From assembly GCA_016788945.1 (NCBI GenBank), contig JAEUSA010000231.1, positions 1 to 12,818 of the forward strand: 12,818 nucleotides of DNA, in the 5' to 3' direction. The DNA comes from Leptospiraceae bacterium. Lineage in GTDB: Bacteria; Spirochaetota; Leptospiria; Turneriellales; Turneriellaceae. Each line of letters opens with the position of its first letter. The first letter of the stretch is position 1. Under the pieces are notes generated by a model. It searched no databases. It saw only the letters and a list, made by a program, of their open reading frames with translations, and was not told where the DNA came from. Of this stretch, positions 6,220 to 12,818 are shown piece by piece. Position numbers and translations under genes: made by a program.

Positions 6220-7638
6220 CTATTCGGTTTTGACGACCTTAGCCAGCACATTCACTTCGCCGGCGCTGAGCTCATCGACCGTACGGCCACGTGTATATTC
6301 TTTGATCGCAGCACCCGCCTGCTTCAGCCGAACGCGCAAAGTGGCGGCAAGCGACTCATCGGTGTGATCTGTCGCCTTGCGCAGAATATTGCGACCCATC
6401 CAAATCGTCGTCACGGTAACGATGAACGTGTTGATCGTCGTCTGCAGCCAGTGGGGCATCAGCGCAATATTCGGCCGACCGGCAAACAGATAAAAAATGT
6501 TAATCGTCGCCCACGCGCAGATGATCAGCATGTGGTGGCGAATTTCGTCGTCGCCGATCGCCGGCTTGACCTTGCGTGCAATGCGGGTATAGATCCATTC
6601 AACACCGCACCAGAACGCATAGGTCGCAAAAATACACGCGAGCATCGCGAGCGGTGCTGCCAGAATTTTCGGAATCGGAACCAGCATGCCCGCCACGAAA
6701 AAGCCTGGGTTCATCAGCTGGTTCATCTGCGCATTCTCTTCATGCGTCCAAGCACCGGAAAAATAGTAATCCCAGCTACCGCTATAGAGGTAATAATAGA
6801 CATAGAACATTAGCACCATGCCGGTATAGCCATAATAGGTAAAGCGCGTACCCGGTTGTGTATAAGTTTCCCAATAGGTGCGCTCAAGATCAATATCGGG
6901 GCATGGTGAAGCGCAGGCCACGCAGGCAGGCTGATCGCCATCTTTACCGATACTGCGGCACATCGATTGACTGACCAACTGTTTCGGCGTGTGCGCTTTG
7001 CTTTCAAGCACACCACGAGGAGATGTATAAATCTTCTGGATAGTTGCAATCGGGCAGAAATAGTTGCACCAAGTTTTGCCGGCATAGAATATGCCCGTAA
7101 TAAAGGCAGCGGCAATGATTCCGATAAAGAAAAAGGCCAGAGCACTGCGGTCTGAATTGATAAACAGAAGCCGCGCAGTCACCCCCGCAGTCAGAAACAT
7201 GAACTGCAGCGGAAAATGCCATCGCGCGACAAAGGAATCCTGCGAGATAACCGCCGCCTTACGTTCGACACGACCTGTCTGTCGGTTGAATACCTTACGC
7301 ATCCACTGAAATTTCAGATAGTACGGTATGCGTGACGACAGCGACAACGGGCAAATGCGCCGCCATGCCTCGTGACCGAACAGCATCATAAACAGTGGCA
7401 CACAGGGCAAAACCATTGTCCAGAACATACGCGCACCCATCGCGTACGGCTTCTGTTCGAGCACCTGCCCTTGAACCGCAACGGGCGTGTCTTTAATTCT
7501 AAAAGGCGTTCCGCTATTCGGTTCCGTCAGAGAAACCGTTACGGGGTCCCAAAATAAAGAGACAATCAGTACTATCCAGGCAGCCAGTAAAATGAGGCGT
7601 ACCGACAGCATGCGGCTTTCAGGGGCTTTGGCAAACAT
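6220..7638 (-). CDS. Polytopic membrane 4Fe-4S protein, NapH/NosR/CcoG-like (472 aa)
   Basis: Inner-membrane iron-sulphur protein, likely a quinol- or flavoprotein-linked electron carrier. Seen: about eight hydrophobic segments (near 12-30, 72-89, 143-160, 166-186, 268-286, 313-345, 366-386, 398-413). Cysteine motifs are RRICPLS (C96), WCNYFCP (C191, C195; the CxxxCP loop shared by NapH, NosR and CcoG) and a C227-x11-C239-x2-C242-x3-C246-P cluster-like group (ACVACASPCP). This last is looser than the CxxCxxCxxxCP of true ferredoxin domains, so the number of clusters is uncertain. It is longer than NapH (~290 aa) and lacks the FMN domain of NosR. ATG 7638 directly follows the reductase TAG with no spacer, and AGAGG inside the upstream gene end serves as ribosome site. 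The coupling implies that the reductase feeds electrons to it. Confidence 0.82.
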   Translation of the reverse strand: MFAKAPESRMLSVRLILLAAWIVLIVSLFWDPVTVSLTEPNSGTPFRIKDTPVAVQGQVLEQKPYAMGARMFWTMVLPCVPLFMMLFGHEAWRRICPLSLSSRIPYYLKFQWMRKVFNRQTGRVERKAAVISQDSFVARWHFPLQFMFLTAGVTARLLFINSDRSALAFFFIGIIAAAFITGIFYAGKTWCNYFCPIATIQKIYTSPRGVLESKAHTPKQLVSQSMCRSIGKDGDQPACVACASPCPDIDLERTYWETYTQPGTRFTYYGYTGMVLMFYVYYYLYSGSWDYYFSGAWTHEENAQMNQLMNPGFFVAGMLVPIPKILAAPLAMLACIFATYAFWCGVEWIYTRIARKVKPAIGDDEIRHHMLIICAWATINIFYLFAGRPNIALMPHWLQTTINTFIVTVTTIWMGRNILRKATDHTDESLAATLRVRLKQAGAAIKEYTRGRTVDELSAGEVNVLAKVVKTE

Positions 7639-9375
7639 CTATACCTCTAACTCGACATATCCCTTTGGGCGTGACACACAGGTCAGTATGTAACCCGCTT
7701 CACGGTCGGCATCGGTCAGCCCCGGTGTTTCGTCGCAATCGACTTCACCTTTGATTTTCATGGCACGGCAGGTACCGCAGGTACCCGAACGACAAGATGA
7801 CGGAAGTTCAACACCCACCTCTTCGGCGAGATCAAGAATCGGTACGTCCATATCGCCGCCGAATACCTCAAGCGCGGATAGCGAAAAGTGTACCACCTGA
7901 TCATTTGCCGCCGAGGTACGAACCGCGGGTTGCACCCGAGGAGCAGAAGGGGCAACCACAGACAATTGCGGCTCAGCTGCGGGGGGAGCGGGTTGCTTGA
8001 AGGCAGAAGGCGTACCAAAACTTTCTTGCCTGAAGCGCTCTTTCAACGGAAAGTTATACTTTTCCAGAATCAGGCGGATGTTCTTCATAAATGAATCTGG
8101 CCCGCAGGTGAAGATCATCCGCTCGCGAAAGTCTGGGGCAATTTGCACCAGCTTTTCTTCATTGAGCCGTCCCTTCAGACCCGGCCAACTTTCAGGTAAC
8201 ATGGTTGAGGTGAAAGACGTCACATAACGAAACTTGCGGTTAGCCGACGTGAACGTAATCATGTCTTCGGCGAAAACGGCGTCTTCGGGCTCGCGTACCG
8301 AATGGAAGAATATGACATCGGGATGCGCGCCTGTATCATGCCACCAGCGCGCCATCGACAGCATCGGCGTGATGCCGCTGCCCGCAGCGAGAAACAGGTA
8401 CTTGTCGGTCGCGGTATCAAAACAGTGGAACTTACCCGCGGGGGGTTTCATCGTAATGGCATCACCGATATTCAGATGGTCGTGCAAGTAATTGGATACG
8501 ACACCATTTTTGACGCGCTTAACCGAAATTTCGATCAGATGCGGGCGCGAAGGACTGGATGAAATCGTATAAGACCGCAGATGCCGTTTACCGTCGATCA
8601 TTATCTCAAGGGTCACGAACTGGCCCGGTTTGTAGAAAAACAATGTCGGTTCTTCGGCGGTGAATTGAAAACTTTTGAAATCGTGATTCCGGTCGATGAT
8701 GCCAATACAACGCATCGTGCGCGAACCTTTGGTCCAGAATTGCAGCTTCTCGGGGTCGACCGCGTCGTGTTCGCTCCAAGGCACAAGCTTAATGACTGAG
8801 ATCGCCGGTTCAGCGGCTGTGAAAGTTGTCTCGGTCGTTGTCGGTGCTGGCGGTAAATCTGCAGCGGGCAGTTCGGTAGCTTTATCTGCCACAGGCACAC
8901 TTGCTGGTTGGGCCGCGGTGGGTGCTTCATGTTTCAAGCGATTGGCATAGAAACGGCTTTGCTGAAAGTACTGTTGCAGCTCTGTCAGTGCAGACTGGTC
9001 GCGCTGCAACAGTCGGGTGAGCGCCTGACTGAGGGATTGCGTCTGTTTGCGTTTGCCTGAAGACGCGGCGCGGTGTACTGCGCTCAGCATCTGCACAAGA
9101 GCCGCACGCGCATTATCATCGGCATCATGCGTCAGCAGGCTCAGCTCGAGAGGCGGTGGGGGGCCTTGTTTGGTATACTCACGCCATAATTTGGGGTATG
9201 CCTGACTGAGTTCGGTCAGCGTCGCCGCATCTAAGGGCGTTTTGGCCGAACGATCAAGCACGGCAAAAAAAGCTTCTGCCTCGGCGGGGGTGATTTCGCG
9301 CAGCAGGTCGGTCTGCCAGACAAAAAATGCAAACACCGCCTGGGGTAATTTGGAATGCTGCGAAGATTCCGCCAT
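7639..9375 (-). CDS. Flavin/2Fe-2S NAD(P)H oxidoreductase with extra N-terminal domain (578 aa)
   Basis: Cytoplasmic reductase of the ferredoxin-NADP reductase superfamily fused to a plant-type ferredoxin, like HCP reductase or PaaE: NAD(P)H to FAD to 2Fe-2S to a partner. Domains seen: residues 1-150, helical and charged with no recognised fold; Ala/Pro linker ~150-190; FAD domain ~215-320 with RSYT (267-270); nucleotide domain ~325-450 with AAGSGITPMLS and FTCGPDSFM; Ala/Pro linker ~460-490; C-terminal ferredoxin with CRSGTCGTC (C528, C533, C536) and C566 in LTCVSRP. All four cluster cysteines are present, so it should be active. HCP reductases are ~320-340 aa; the excess is the N-terminal domain and linkers. 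ATG 9375 has only a weak purine run (AAAG) upstream. It is the first gene of the minus-strand set, ending directly against the membrane Fe-S gene, its likely electron acceptor. Confidence 0.93.
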   Translation of the reverse strand: MAESSQHSKLPQAVFAFFVWQTDLLREITPAEAEAFFAVLDRSAKTPLDAATLTELSQAYPKLWREYTKQGPPPPLELSLLTHDADDNARAALVQMLSAVHRAASSGKRKQTQSLSQALTRLLQRDQSALTELQQYFQQSRFYANRLKHEAPTAAQPASVPVADKATELPAADLPPAPTTTETTFTAAEPAISVIKLVPWSEHDAVDPEKLQFWTKGSRTMRCIGIIDRNHDFKSFQFTAEEPTLFFYKPGQFVTLEIMIDGKRHLRSYTISSSPSRPHLIEISVKRVKNGVVSNYLHDHLNIGDAITMKPPAGKFHCFDTATDKYLFLAAGSGITPMLSMARWWHDTGAHPDVIFFHSVREPEDAVFAEDMITFTSANRKFRYVTSFTSTMLPESWPGLKGRLNEEKLVQIAPDFRERMIFTCGPDSFMKNIRLILEKYNFPLKERFRQESFGTPSAFKQPAPPAAEPQLSVVAPSAPRVQPAVRTSAANDQVVHFSLSALEVFGGDMDVPILDLAEEVGVELPSSCRSGTCGTCRAMKIKGEVDCDETPGLTDADREAGYILTCVSRPKGYVELEV

Positions 9376-9408
9376 GATACTTTCGTTTTCTGCAGATGGT
9401 TACAACAC

Positions 9409-9445
9409 AGTTATGTCTGAGCGGCATGGCTGCCCAGACATAACT
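9409..9445. promoter_or_regulatory. Strong stem-loop upstream of the redox operon
   Basis: AGTTATGTCTG (9409-9419) is perfectly complementary to CAGACATAACT (9435-9445). Inside, GGCA (9423-9426) pairs with TGCC (9431-9434) around a TGGC loop, with a three-base bulge on one side. This gives 15 base pairs in 37 bases. It lies 33 bp upstream of the reductase ATG. No T-run follows in either direction, so it is not an ordinary terminator. A 5' UTR structure or paired operator half-sites are both possible. Confidence 0.65.
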
Positions 9446-9484
9446 CTGCAAAATACTCGTGCAGATAATCCTTGTATCAGCTGC

Positions 9485-9519
9485 CTTAATCAATCGACAT
9501 CGTGTCAACGTCGATTAAG
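9485..9519. promoter_or_regulatory. Bulged dyad in the divergent region
   Basis: CTTA (9485-9488) and ATCGAC (9493-9498) on the left pair with GTCGAT (9510-9515) and TAAG (9516-9519) on the right, leaving a 4-base bulge and an 11-base loop. The loop side includes the minus-strand TTGACA hexamer. The position, midway between two divergent operons, suits an operator, but it matches no regulator site I can name. Confidence 0.35.
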
Positions 9520-9587
9520 CGAGAAGGTTGCCCTCTGATAAGAAAATGGTTGTTCACGCATTGGGTTAAGCGTCATCGACCGGTTCG

Positions 9588-10529
9588 GTGAGCGAACCTT
9601 CACTGCGCATCTCTTATCAGGGCCGTGGCGGCGAGTTTTTCGTGCTGCTGATTAAGAATTTTTTCCTTGTACTCATTACACTCGGCGTCTACAATTTCTG
9701 GGCGCGCGTCAATGCGCAACGCTACATGTTTGAACACGCAACCCTCGCCGGTGGACGCTTCGGTTGGCATGCTACCGGAAAGGAACGTTTCATTGCATTC
9801 TTGAAAGCAGTACTCATTTTTGCAGCTATTTTAGGAATCAATGCTCTACTGGCGAAGATTTCGCGCTATCTATCGCTCGTATTACCGATCGCTATCATTG
9901 TGCTTTTGCCAGCGATCATTGTCGCCATGTACCGCTTCAGATTATCACGCGCCTCGTTTAATCAGGTGCGCTTTCGTTTCACGGGTCGCGCCGGTAACCT
10001 CGCCGCTTTGACGTTGCGCGGGGCAATGCTTACAGTAATCACATTCGGTTTTTATGCCCCGTGGCTCGCCATTCAGGTTCGGCAATACCTGTATCGGCAT
10101 ACCGCCATTGGTAACTCGTCTTTTGATTATGACGGCGTTGGAGGTGATCTTTTCTGGATCTACTTCAAGGGCATCATGCTTACCACGGTGACTTTCGGCA
10201 TATGGCAGAGCTGGTTTACAGCCGAAGTGGCCAATTACCACACCAACCATACAATTTTTCAGGGGCAGAGGCTCCGAGGCGATGTCGACGGCGCCGATGT
10301 GTTTGTGACAAATTTTGTCGGCAAACTGCTGATCTTTGTGACCCTCGGCATCTATGCACCATGGTGGATGATTAACCTACAGCGCGTGATGCTGCAGGGC
10401 ATCAGCCTCACCTCGATGCCCGACTTTTCGCAGATGAAAGGGATGCCAGACGCCGACGCCAATGCGCTCGCCGAAGGACTCGCCGATGCCGCCAATCTGC
10501 TCGATAATATCGCGGACTTTTTAACCTGA
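9588..10529 (+). CDS. DUF898/YjgN-family membrane protein (313 aa)
   Basis: Inner-membrane protein of the DUF898 (YjgN) family, whose biochemical role is unknown. Seen: a family repeat TLG(V/F/I)Y-x2-W-x6-R-Y...H(T/A) occurring four times: 31-49 (TLGVYNFWARVNAQRYMFE), 152-, 202- and 252-. The last three are spaced exactly 50 residues apart, each preceded by a hydrophobic stretch. The segment RFRFTGRAGN (about 128-137) is the polar loop that recurs between repeats. A stretch at ~70-115 is more hydrophobic and less repeat-like. The start is the GTG at 9588; an in-frame stop at 9567 excludes a longer protein and the next Met is inside the first repeat. There is no good Shine-Dalgarno. Its TGA overlaps the protease ATG (TGATG), so the two are translationally coupled and probably work together. 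Confidence 0.9.
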   Translation: MSEPSLRISYQGRGGEFFVLLIKNFFLVLITLGVYNFWARVNAQRYMFEHATLAGGRFGWHATGKERFIAFLKAVLIFAAILGINALLAKISRYLSLVLPIAIIVLLPAIIVAMYRFRLSRASFNQVRFRFTGRAGNLAALTLRGAMLTVITFGFYAPWLAIQVRQYLYRHTAIGNSSFDYDGVGGDLFWIYFKGIMLTTVTFGIWQSWFTAEVANYHTNHTIFQGQRLRGDVDGADVFVTNFVGKLLIFVTLGIYAPWWMINLQRVMLQGISLTSMPDFSQMKGMPDADANALAEGLADAANLLDNIADFLT

Positions 10530-11716
10530 TGATACACCAGACGCAGGCCAGTTATCTCGACGGAATTCATCCGCAGCCGCACACCGGGCGTCTGGTTTAC
10601 GATGCAGTGCACGGCGAGCTGCACTTCTATGGCCGCGCGCCTGGCGAAGAAGGCAACGAGCGGTTCTTGTTGTCACTCAACAAACATCACGCATTTGAAA
10701 TTCGTTCGCGCGGAAAAGAATTCGTCATTGAATGGCGTAGCGGAGGCAACCATACGAGCGAAATGTTGATGCTTTCCGATTTGCCGTTTATTCGGCTTGT
10801 GCGCGATAAGTTTCTGCTCCACAAAAATATTTTCTGGCGCTACGCTACGATGGTGTGGTCAGAATCGCTCACACGCGTAATGCTCGCGCTCGTCATTGCG
10901 CTGTTCGTCACGGGTTTTGGAGCGCACGCGTTTATGCAGAACAGTTACCATCTTGTGCCGCAATCGTGGGATCAAAAAGTCGGCGAGCAGGCAGAAGCCG
11001 GTTTAAGAGAATTTGGCGTCGTATGTTCGTCGCCGCAAACCGTACGCGATCTGAAACGTTTTTTGCCGTACTTCAGTCAGCATGGATCGCCCTACAAATA
11101 CGAAATCCAGATCGTGAAGTCGCCCGTCGAGAACGCCTTTGCCTTGCCCGGTGGCAAAATCTCGGTATTCTCGGAAACAGTGCGCAAAGCAGCGAACTAC
11201 GAAGAGCTGGCAGGTATTCTCGCTCACGAAATCGGCCATGTGGAACGCCGGCATGGTATGCAGCAACTCAGCCAATACATGACGATCCGCCTGGTTCTGG
11301 CACTGGCGTTTGGCGTGACCGACGACGGCACAACCCTCGCACTTGCTGCAGATGCCGGTGCTCTGTTACTTTTGCTCAAAAACTCACGCGACCATGAGCG
11401 CGACGCAGACCAATATGCCGCCGAAAAGTTGGCCGCTGCCGGCATCTCGAGCGCGGCTATCCGCAAGTTTTTTCAGCGCATCAGCACTGAGTACAAGAAG
11501 GGCATGGACAAAGTTCCCGATTTTGTACAGACACACCCGGCGGATGCTGACCGCATCAATTTTTTTGCCCGCTATGAAGAACGCCATAAGGCACGCATGA
11601 AATCAGCCGCTTCACGGCTCGACGAAGACATACGTCTAATGTTGCCGCGCAAGCCTGTTCTGAGTGCCGAGTGTATTGCCTCTCAGAGCGATGTTGAAGA
11701 AGACGAAGAAGAATAA
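10529..11716 (+). CDS. M48-family zinc metalloprotease, membrane-anchored (395 aa)
   Basis: Zinc endopeptidase of the M48 (Ste24/HtpX/BepA) clan, expected to act in envelope quality control. Seen: a ~110-residue N-terminal region without Cys or catalytic residues, a transmembrane segment at about 115-135, and the protease domain. This has the ALPGGKISVFSE strand (205-216), the zinc site HEIGH (233-237) in ILAHEIGHVERRH, a hydrophobic hairpin (~252-284), third ligand Glu290 in DHERDAD and the family motif THPADADRI (335-343). The C-terminus is acidic (DVEEDEEE). The TGATG overlap with the YjgN gene gives coupled translation without its own ribosome site. A single membrane helix with the catalytic domain most likely in the periplasm is inferred. 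The cytosolic-side N-terminal part is not a domain I can name. A terminator hairpin follows at once. Confidence 0.93.
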   Translation: MIHQTQASYLDGIHPQPHTGRLVYDAVHGELHFYGRAPGEEGNERFLLSLNKHHAFEIRSRGKEFVIEWRSGGNHTSEMLMLSDLPFIRLVRDKFLLHKNIFWRYATMVWSESLTRVMLALVIALFVTGFGAHAFMQNSYHLVPQSWDQKVGEQAEAGLREFGVVCSSPQTVRDLKRFLPYFSQHGSPYKYEIQIVKSPVENAFALPGGKISVFSETVRKAANYEELAGILAHEIGHVERRHGMQQLSQYMTIRLVLALAFGVTDDGTTLALAADAGALLLLLKNSRDHERDADQYAAEKLAAAGISSAAIRKFFQRISTEYKKGMDKVPDFVQTHPADADRINFFARYEERHKARMKSAASRLDEDIRLMLPRKPVLSAECIASQSDVEEDEEE

Positions 11717-11721
11717 AAAAA

Positions 11722-11765
11722 GCCCATCCGGTGGTGCATCCGCACCGACCAGATGGGCGAATTTT
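11722..11765 (+). terminator. Rho-independent terminator of the YjgN-M48 operon
   Basis: Five bases after the protease TAA, GCCCATC (11722-11728) pairs with GATGGGC (11752-11758). Inner pairing of GGTGC (11732-11736) with GCACC (11742-11746) extends it. A TTTT run follows at 11762-11765. The A-run before the stem (from 11714) would also give a U-tract on the opposite strand, but no minus-strand gene ends here. Confidence 0.85.
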
Positions 11766-11832
11766 CAGTGAGACAACATGAAGGGAAGGTCCTGATGAAC
11801 ACTTCCGGTCATGCCTTGTTATAGCAAAGAAT

Positions 11833-12818
11833 ATGCCATTTCGTGGCGAACCTGCCGCCCAATCGACTCGACGGGGCGTTCAACTTACCGATCGTGCTGC
11901 GATGAAGGCAGAAGCTACGGCAGATTTGCGCACCAACATTACGAAGCAGATCGTCGGCCTCGCCACGCAGTTTGCCTTTAACGATTCTATTCCATTGCCT
12001 GCGCTGCGCAAGGTCATTGACCAAATGCGTTTTCTTGCGCGACCACCCCAAGGTTGTGAATTGCAGACTGGTCACGTCGGGCACATTGCCTATGATTTCT
12101 GGACGCCGCCGCAGTTTGAACCGGGCAGGCTGCTCCTGTACAGCCACGGCGGTGGTTATATCATGTTCTCACACCGTACGCACCGTGGCCTCGCGGCACG
12201 ACTTGCCGAAGAGTTTGCCGCCCAAGCTATTGTGCACGATTACCGGCTTGCACCCGAACATCGGTTTCCTGCGGCAATCGACGATGCACTATCGGTTTAC
12301 CGGCATGTTCTTGAGCAGGGTTATGACCCCGCGAAAATTATTCTTGCGGGTGACTCAGCAGGCGGCGGTATCACCTTTGCACTCATGCTCGCGGCGCGCG
12401 ATGCCGGCCTACCTTTACCGGGGTTGGCGATCGGCATTTCCCCTTGGGTCGACATGACTGCATCAGGTCAGAGCATGCGTGAAAATGCAGATAAAGATGT
12501 CATGCTGAAACCCTCTGACATTGAAGCCTTTCGGGAGAAGTACCTTGCCGATGGCGATACCAAACATCCTTATGCATCTCCCTTGTTTGCTGACCTGAAA
12601 GGATTACCCCCAGTCATGCTGCAGGCCGCCGGCGATGAAATTTTGCGCGATGATTCTGTGCGCCTGGCCGCCGCGCTGCGCGACGCCCGTGTAGCCGTCG
12701 AACTCGACGTTTCACCCGGTCTGTTTCACGTGTTTGAATTTGCCTGGCGTTGGCTGCCACAGAGCAATGACGCAATAGTCAGAATGGGAGATTTTGTGCG
12801 TCGCCATTTTTCGCTCCG
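11833..12818 (+). CDS. HSL-family alpha/beta hydrolase, 3' end beyond the window
   Basis: Serine esterase/lipase-type hydrolase of the hormone-sensitive-lipase (family IV) group, probably cytoplasmic, acting on short acyl esters. Seen over 328 readable residues: oxyanion motif HGGGY (105-109), DYRLAPEHRFPAA (136-148), nucleophile elbow GDSAGG with Ser175, acid Asp268 in AAGDEILRDDS, and His299 in SPGLFHVFE. The triad is therefore complete and only a few C-terminal residues should be missing (family members are ~300-340 aa). I chose ATG 11833 because the frame stays open from it. ATG 11902 is a possible shorter start. A weak AAAGA precedes 11833. It follows the terminator by about 70 bp, so it should have its own promoter, not identified. 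The physiological substrate is unknown. Confidence 0.9.
   Translation, partial: MPFRGEPAAQSTRRGVQLTDRAAMKAEATADLRTNITKQIVGLATQFAFNDSIPLPALRKVIDQMRFLARPPQGCELQTGHVGHIAYDFWTPPQFEPGRLLLYSHGGGYIMFSHRTHRGLAARLAEEFAAQAIVHDYRLAPEHRFPAAIDDALSVYRHVLEQGYDPAKIILAGDSAGGGITFALMLAARDAGLPLPGLAIGISPWVDMTASGQSMRENADKDVMLKPSDIEAFREKYLADGDTKHPYASPLFADLKGLPPVMLQAAGDEILRDDSVRLAAALRDARVAVELDVSPGLFHVFEFAWRWLPQSNDAIVRMGDFVRRHFSL

Larger units (their letters stand above)
9376..9587. promoter_or_regulatory. Divergent intergenic region between the redox operon and the YjgN-M48 operon
   Basis: This 212-bp gap must hold the promoters for both directions. It contains a strong stem-loop (9409-9445) and a second, bulged dyad (9485-9519). 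A consensus TTGACA is present on the minus strand (9508-9503), but I find no convincing -10 element at 16-18 bases from it. No coding region is credible here. Which dyad serves which operon cannot be told from the sequence. Confidence 0.6.

Noticed and set aside
6085..6813. A 242-codon open frame on the plus strand
   Set aside because: It lies opposite the small membrane protein and the membrane Fe-S gene, its product is rich in Arg/His/Asn without any domain, and the minus-strand genes have clear motifs. It is a shadow.
10855..11397. A 180-codon open frame inside the protease gene
   Set aside because: Arg/Ala-rich shadow frame over the M48 coding region, which has a complete zinc site in its own frame.
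11781..11806. GGAAG...CTTCC inverted repeat before the hydrolase
   Set aside because: Only five base pairs with a long loop; expected by chance and not at a meaningful distance from the start.
11972..12457. A 161-codon open frame near the right end
   Set aside because: It is out of frame with the alpha/beta hydrolase, whose HGGGY, GDSAGG and His299 motifs define the true frame from 11833.
1..12818. CRISPR arrays, tRNA or rRNA genes
   Set aside because: No regularly spaced repeats and no stretch resembling a tRNA or rRNA were seen on reading either strand.

Overview
The window looks like a stretch of chromosome from a Gram-negative, respiring bacterium. An outer-membrane barrel protein ending in Phe, a lipobox-bearing di-haem lipoprotein, a fatty-acid-oxidation gene and a GC content of roughly 53-58 % in most sampled coding lines all fit. 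The gene style suggested a Leptospiraceae-type spirochaete (Turneriella/Leptonema-like), but that is an impression only, since no rRNA or marker gene is present.

Layout. (1) 1-1827: a possible 3' end of an upstream gene, then a large acyl-CoA dehydrogenase on +. (2) 1830-2640: a small accessory island with a Phd/YefM-type antitoxin and a RelE/ParE-type toxin on -, abutting the dehydrogenase stop codon. It is closed at its far side by a second, slightly diverged copy of the last ~60 bases of the dehydrogenase gene. (3) 2652-9375, all on -: five genes, read from 9375 downward. They are a flavin/2Fe-2S reductase with an extra N-terminal domain, a polytopic membrane Fe-S protein of the NapH/NosR/CcoG kind, a four-helix membrane protein with membrane-face histidines, an outer-membrane barrel protein with a basic Ala/Pro-rich N-terminal stretch, and a di-haem cytochrome-c-peroxidase/MauG-type lipoprotein. 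Four of the junctions are 0-11 bp or coupled by position; one 112-bp gap holds two hairpins. (4) 9376-9587: a divergent intergenic region with a strong stem-loop and a second dyad. (5) 9588-11716, +: a DUF898/YjgN membrane protein translationally coupled to an M48 metalloprotease, closed by a good hairpin terminator. (6) 11833-end, +: an HSL-family alpha/beta hydrolase, cut off by the window edge just short of its C-terminus.

How the parts may work together. The five-gene minus-strand set reads as an electron path. NAD(P)H would be oxidised by the cytoplasmic flavin/2Fe-2S protein, electrons would pass to the membrane Fe-S protein (perhaps with the His-bearing small membrane protein), and a periplasmic di-haem lipoprotein would be the end acceptor, with a dedicated outer-membrane barrel to admit or export substrate. 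Each protein family is recognisable; the combination and its substrate are not known to me and are inferred from gene order. The last gene (the di-haem protein) is visibly more AT-rich than the rest, so it may be a later addition. The most concrete structural oddity is the toxin-antitoxin island bracketed by two copies of the dehydrogenase gene tail, which looks like the scar of an insertion or allele exchange at a gene 3' end.
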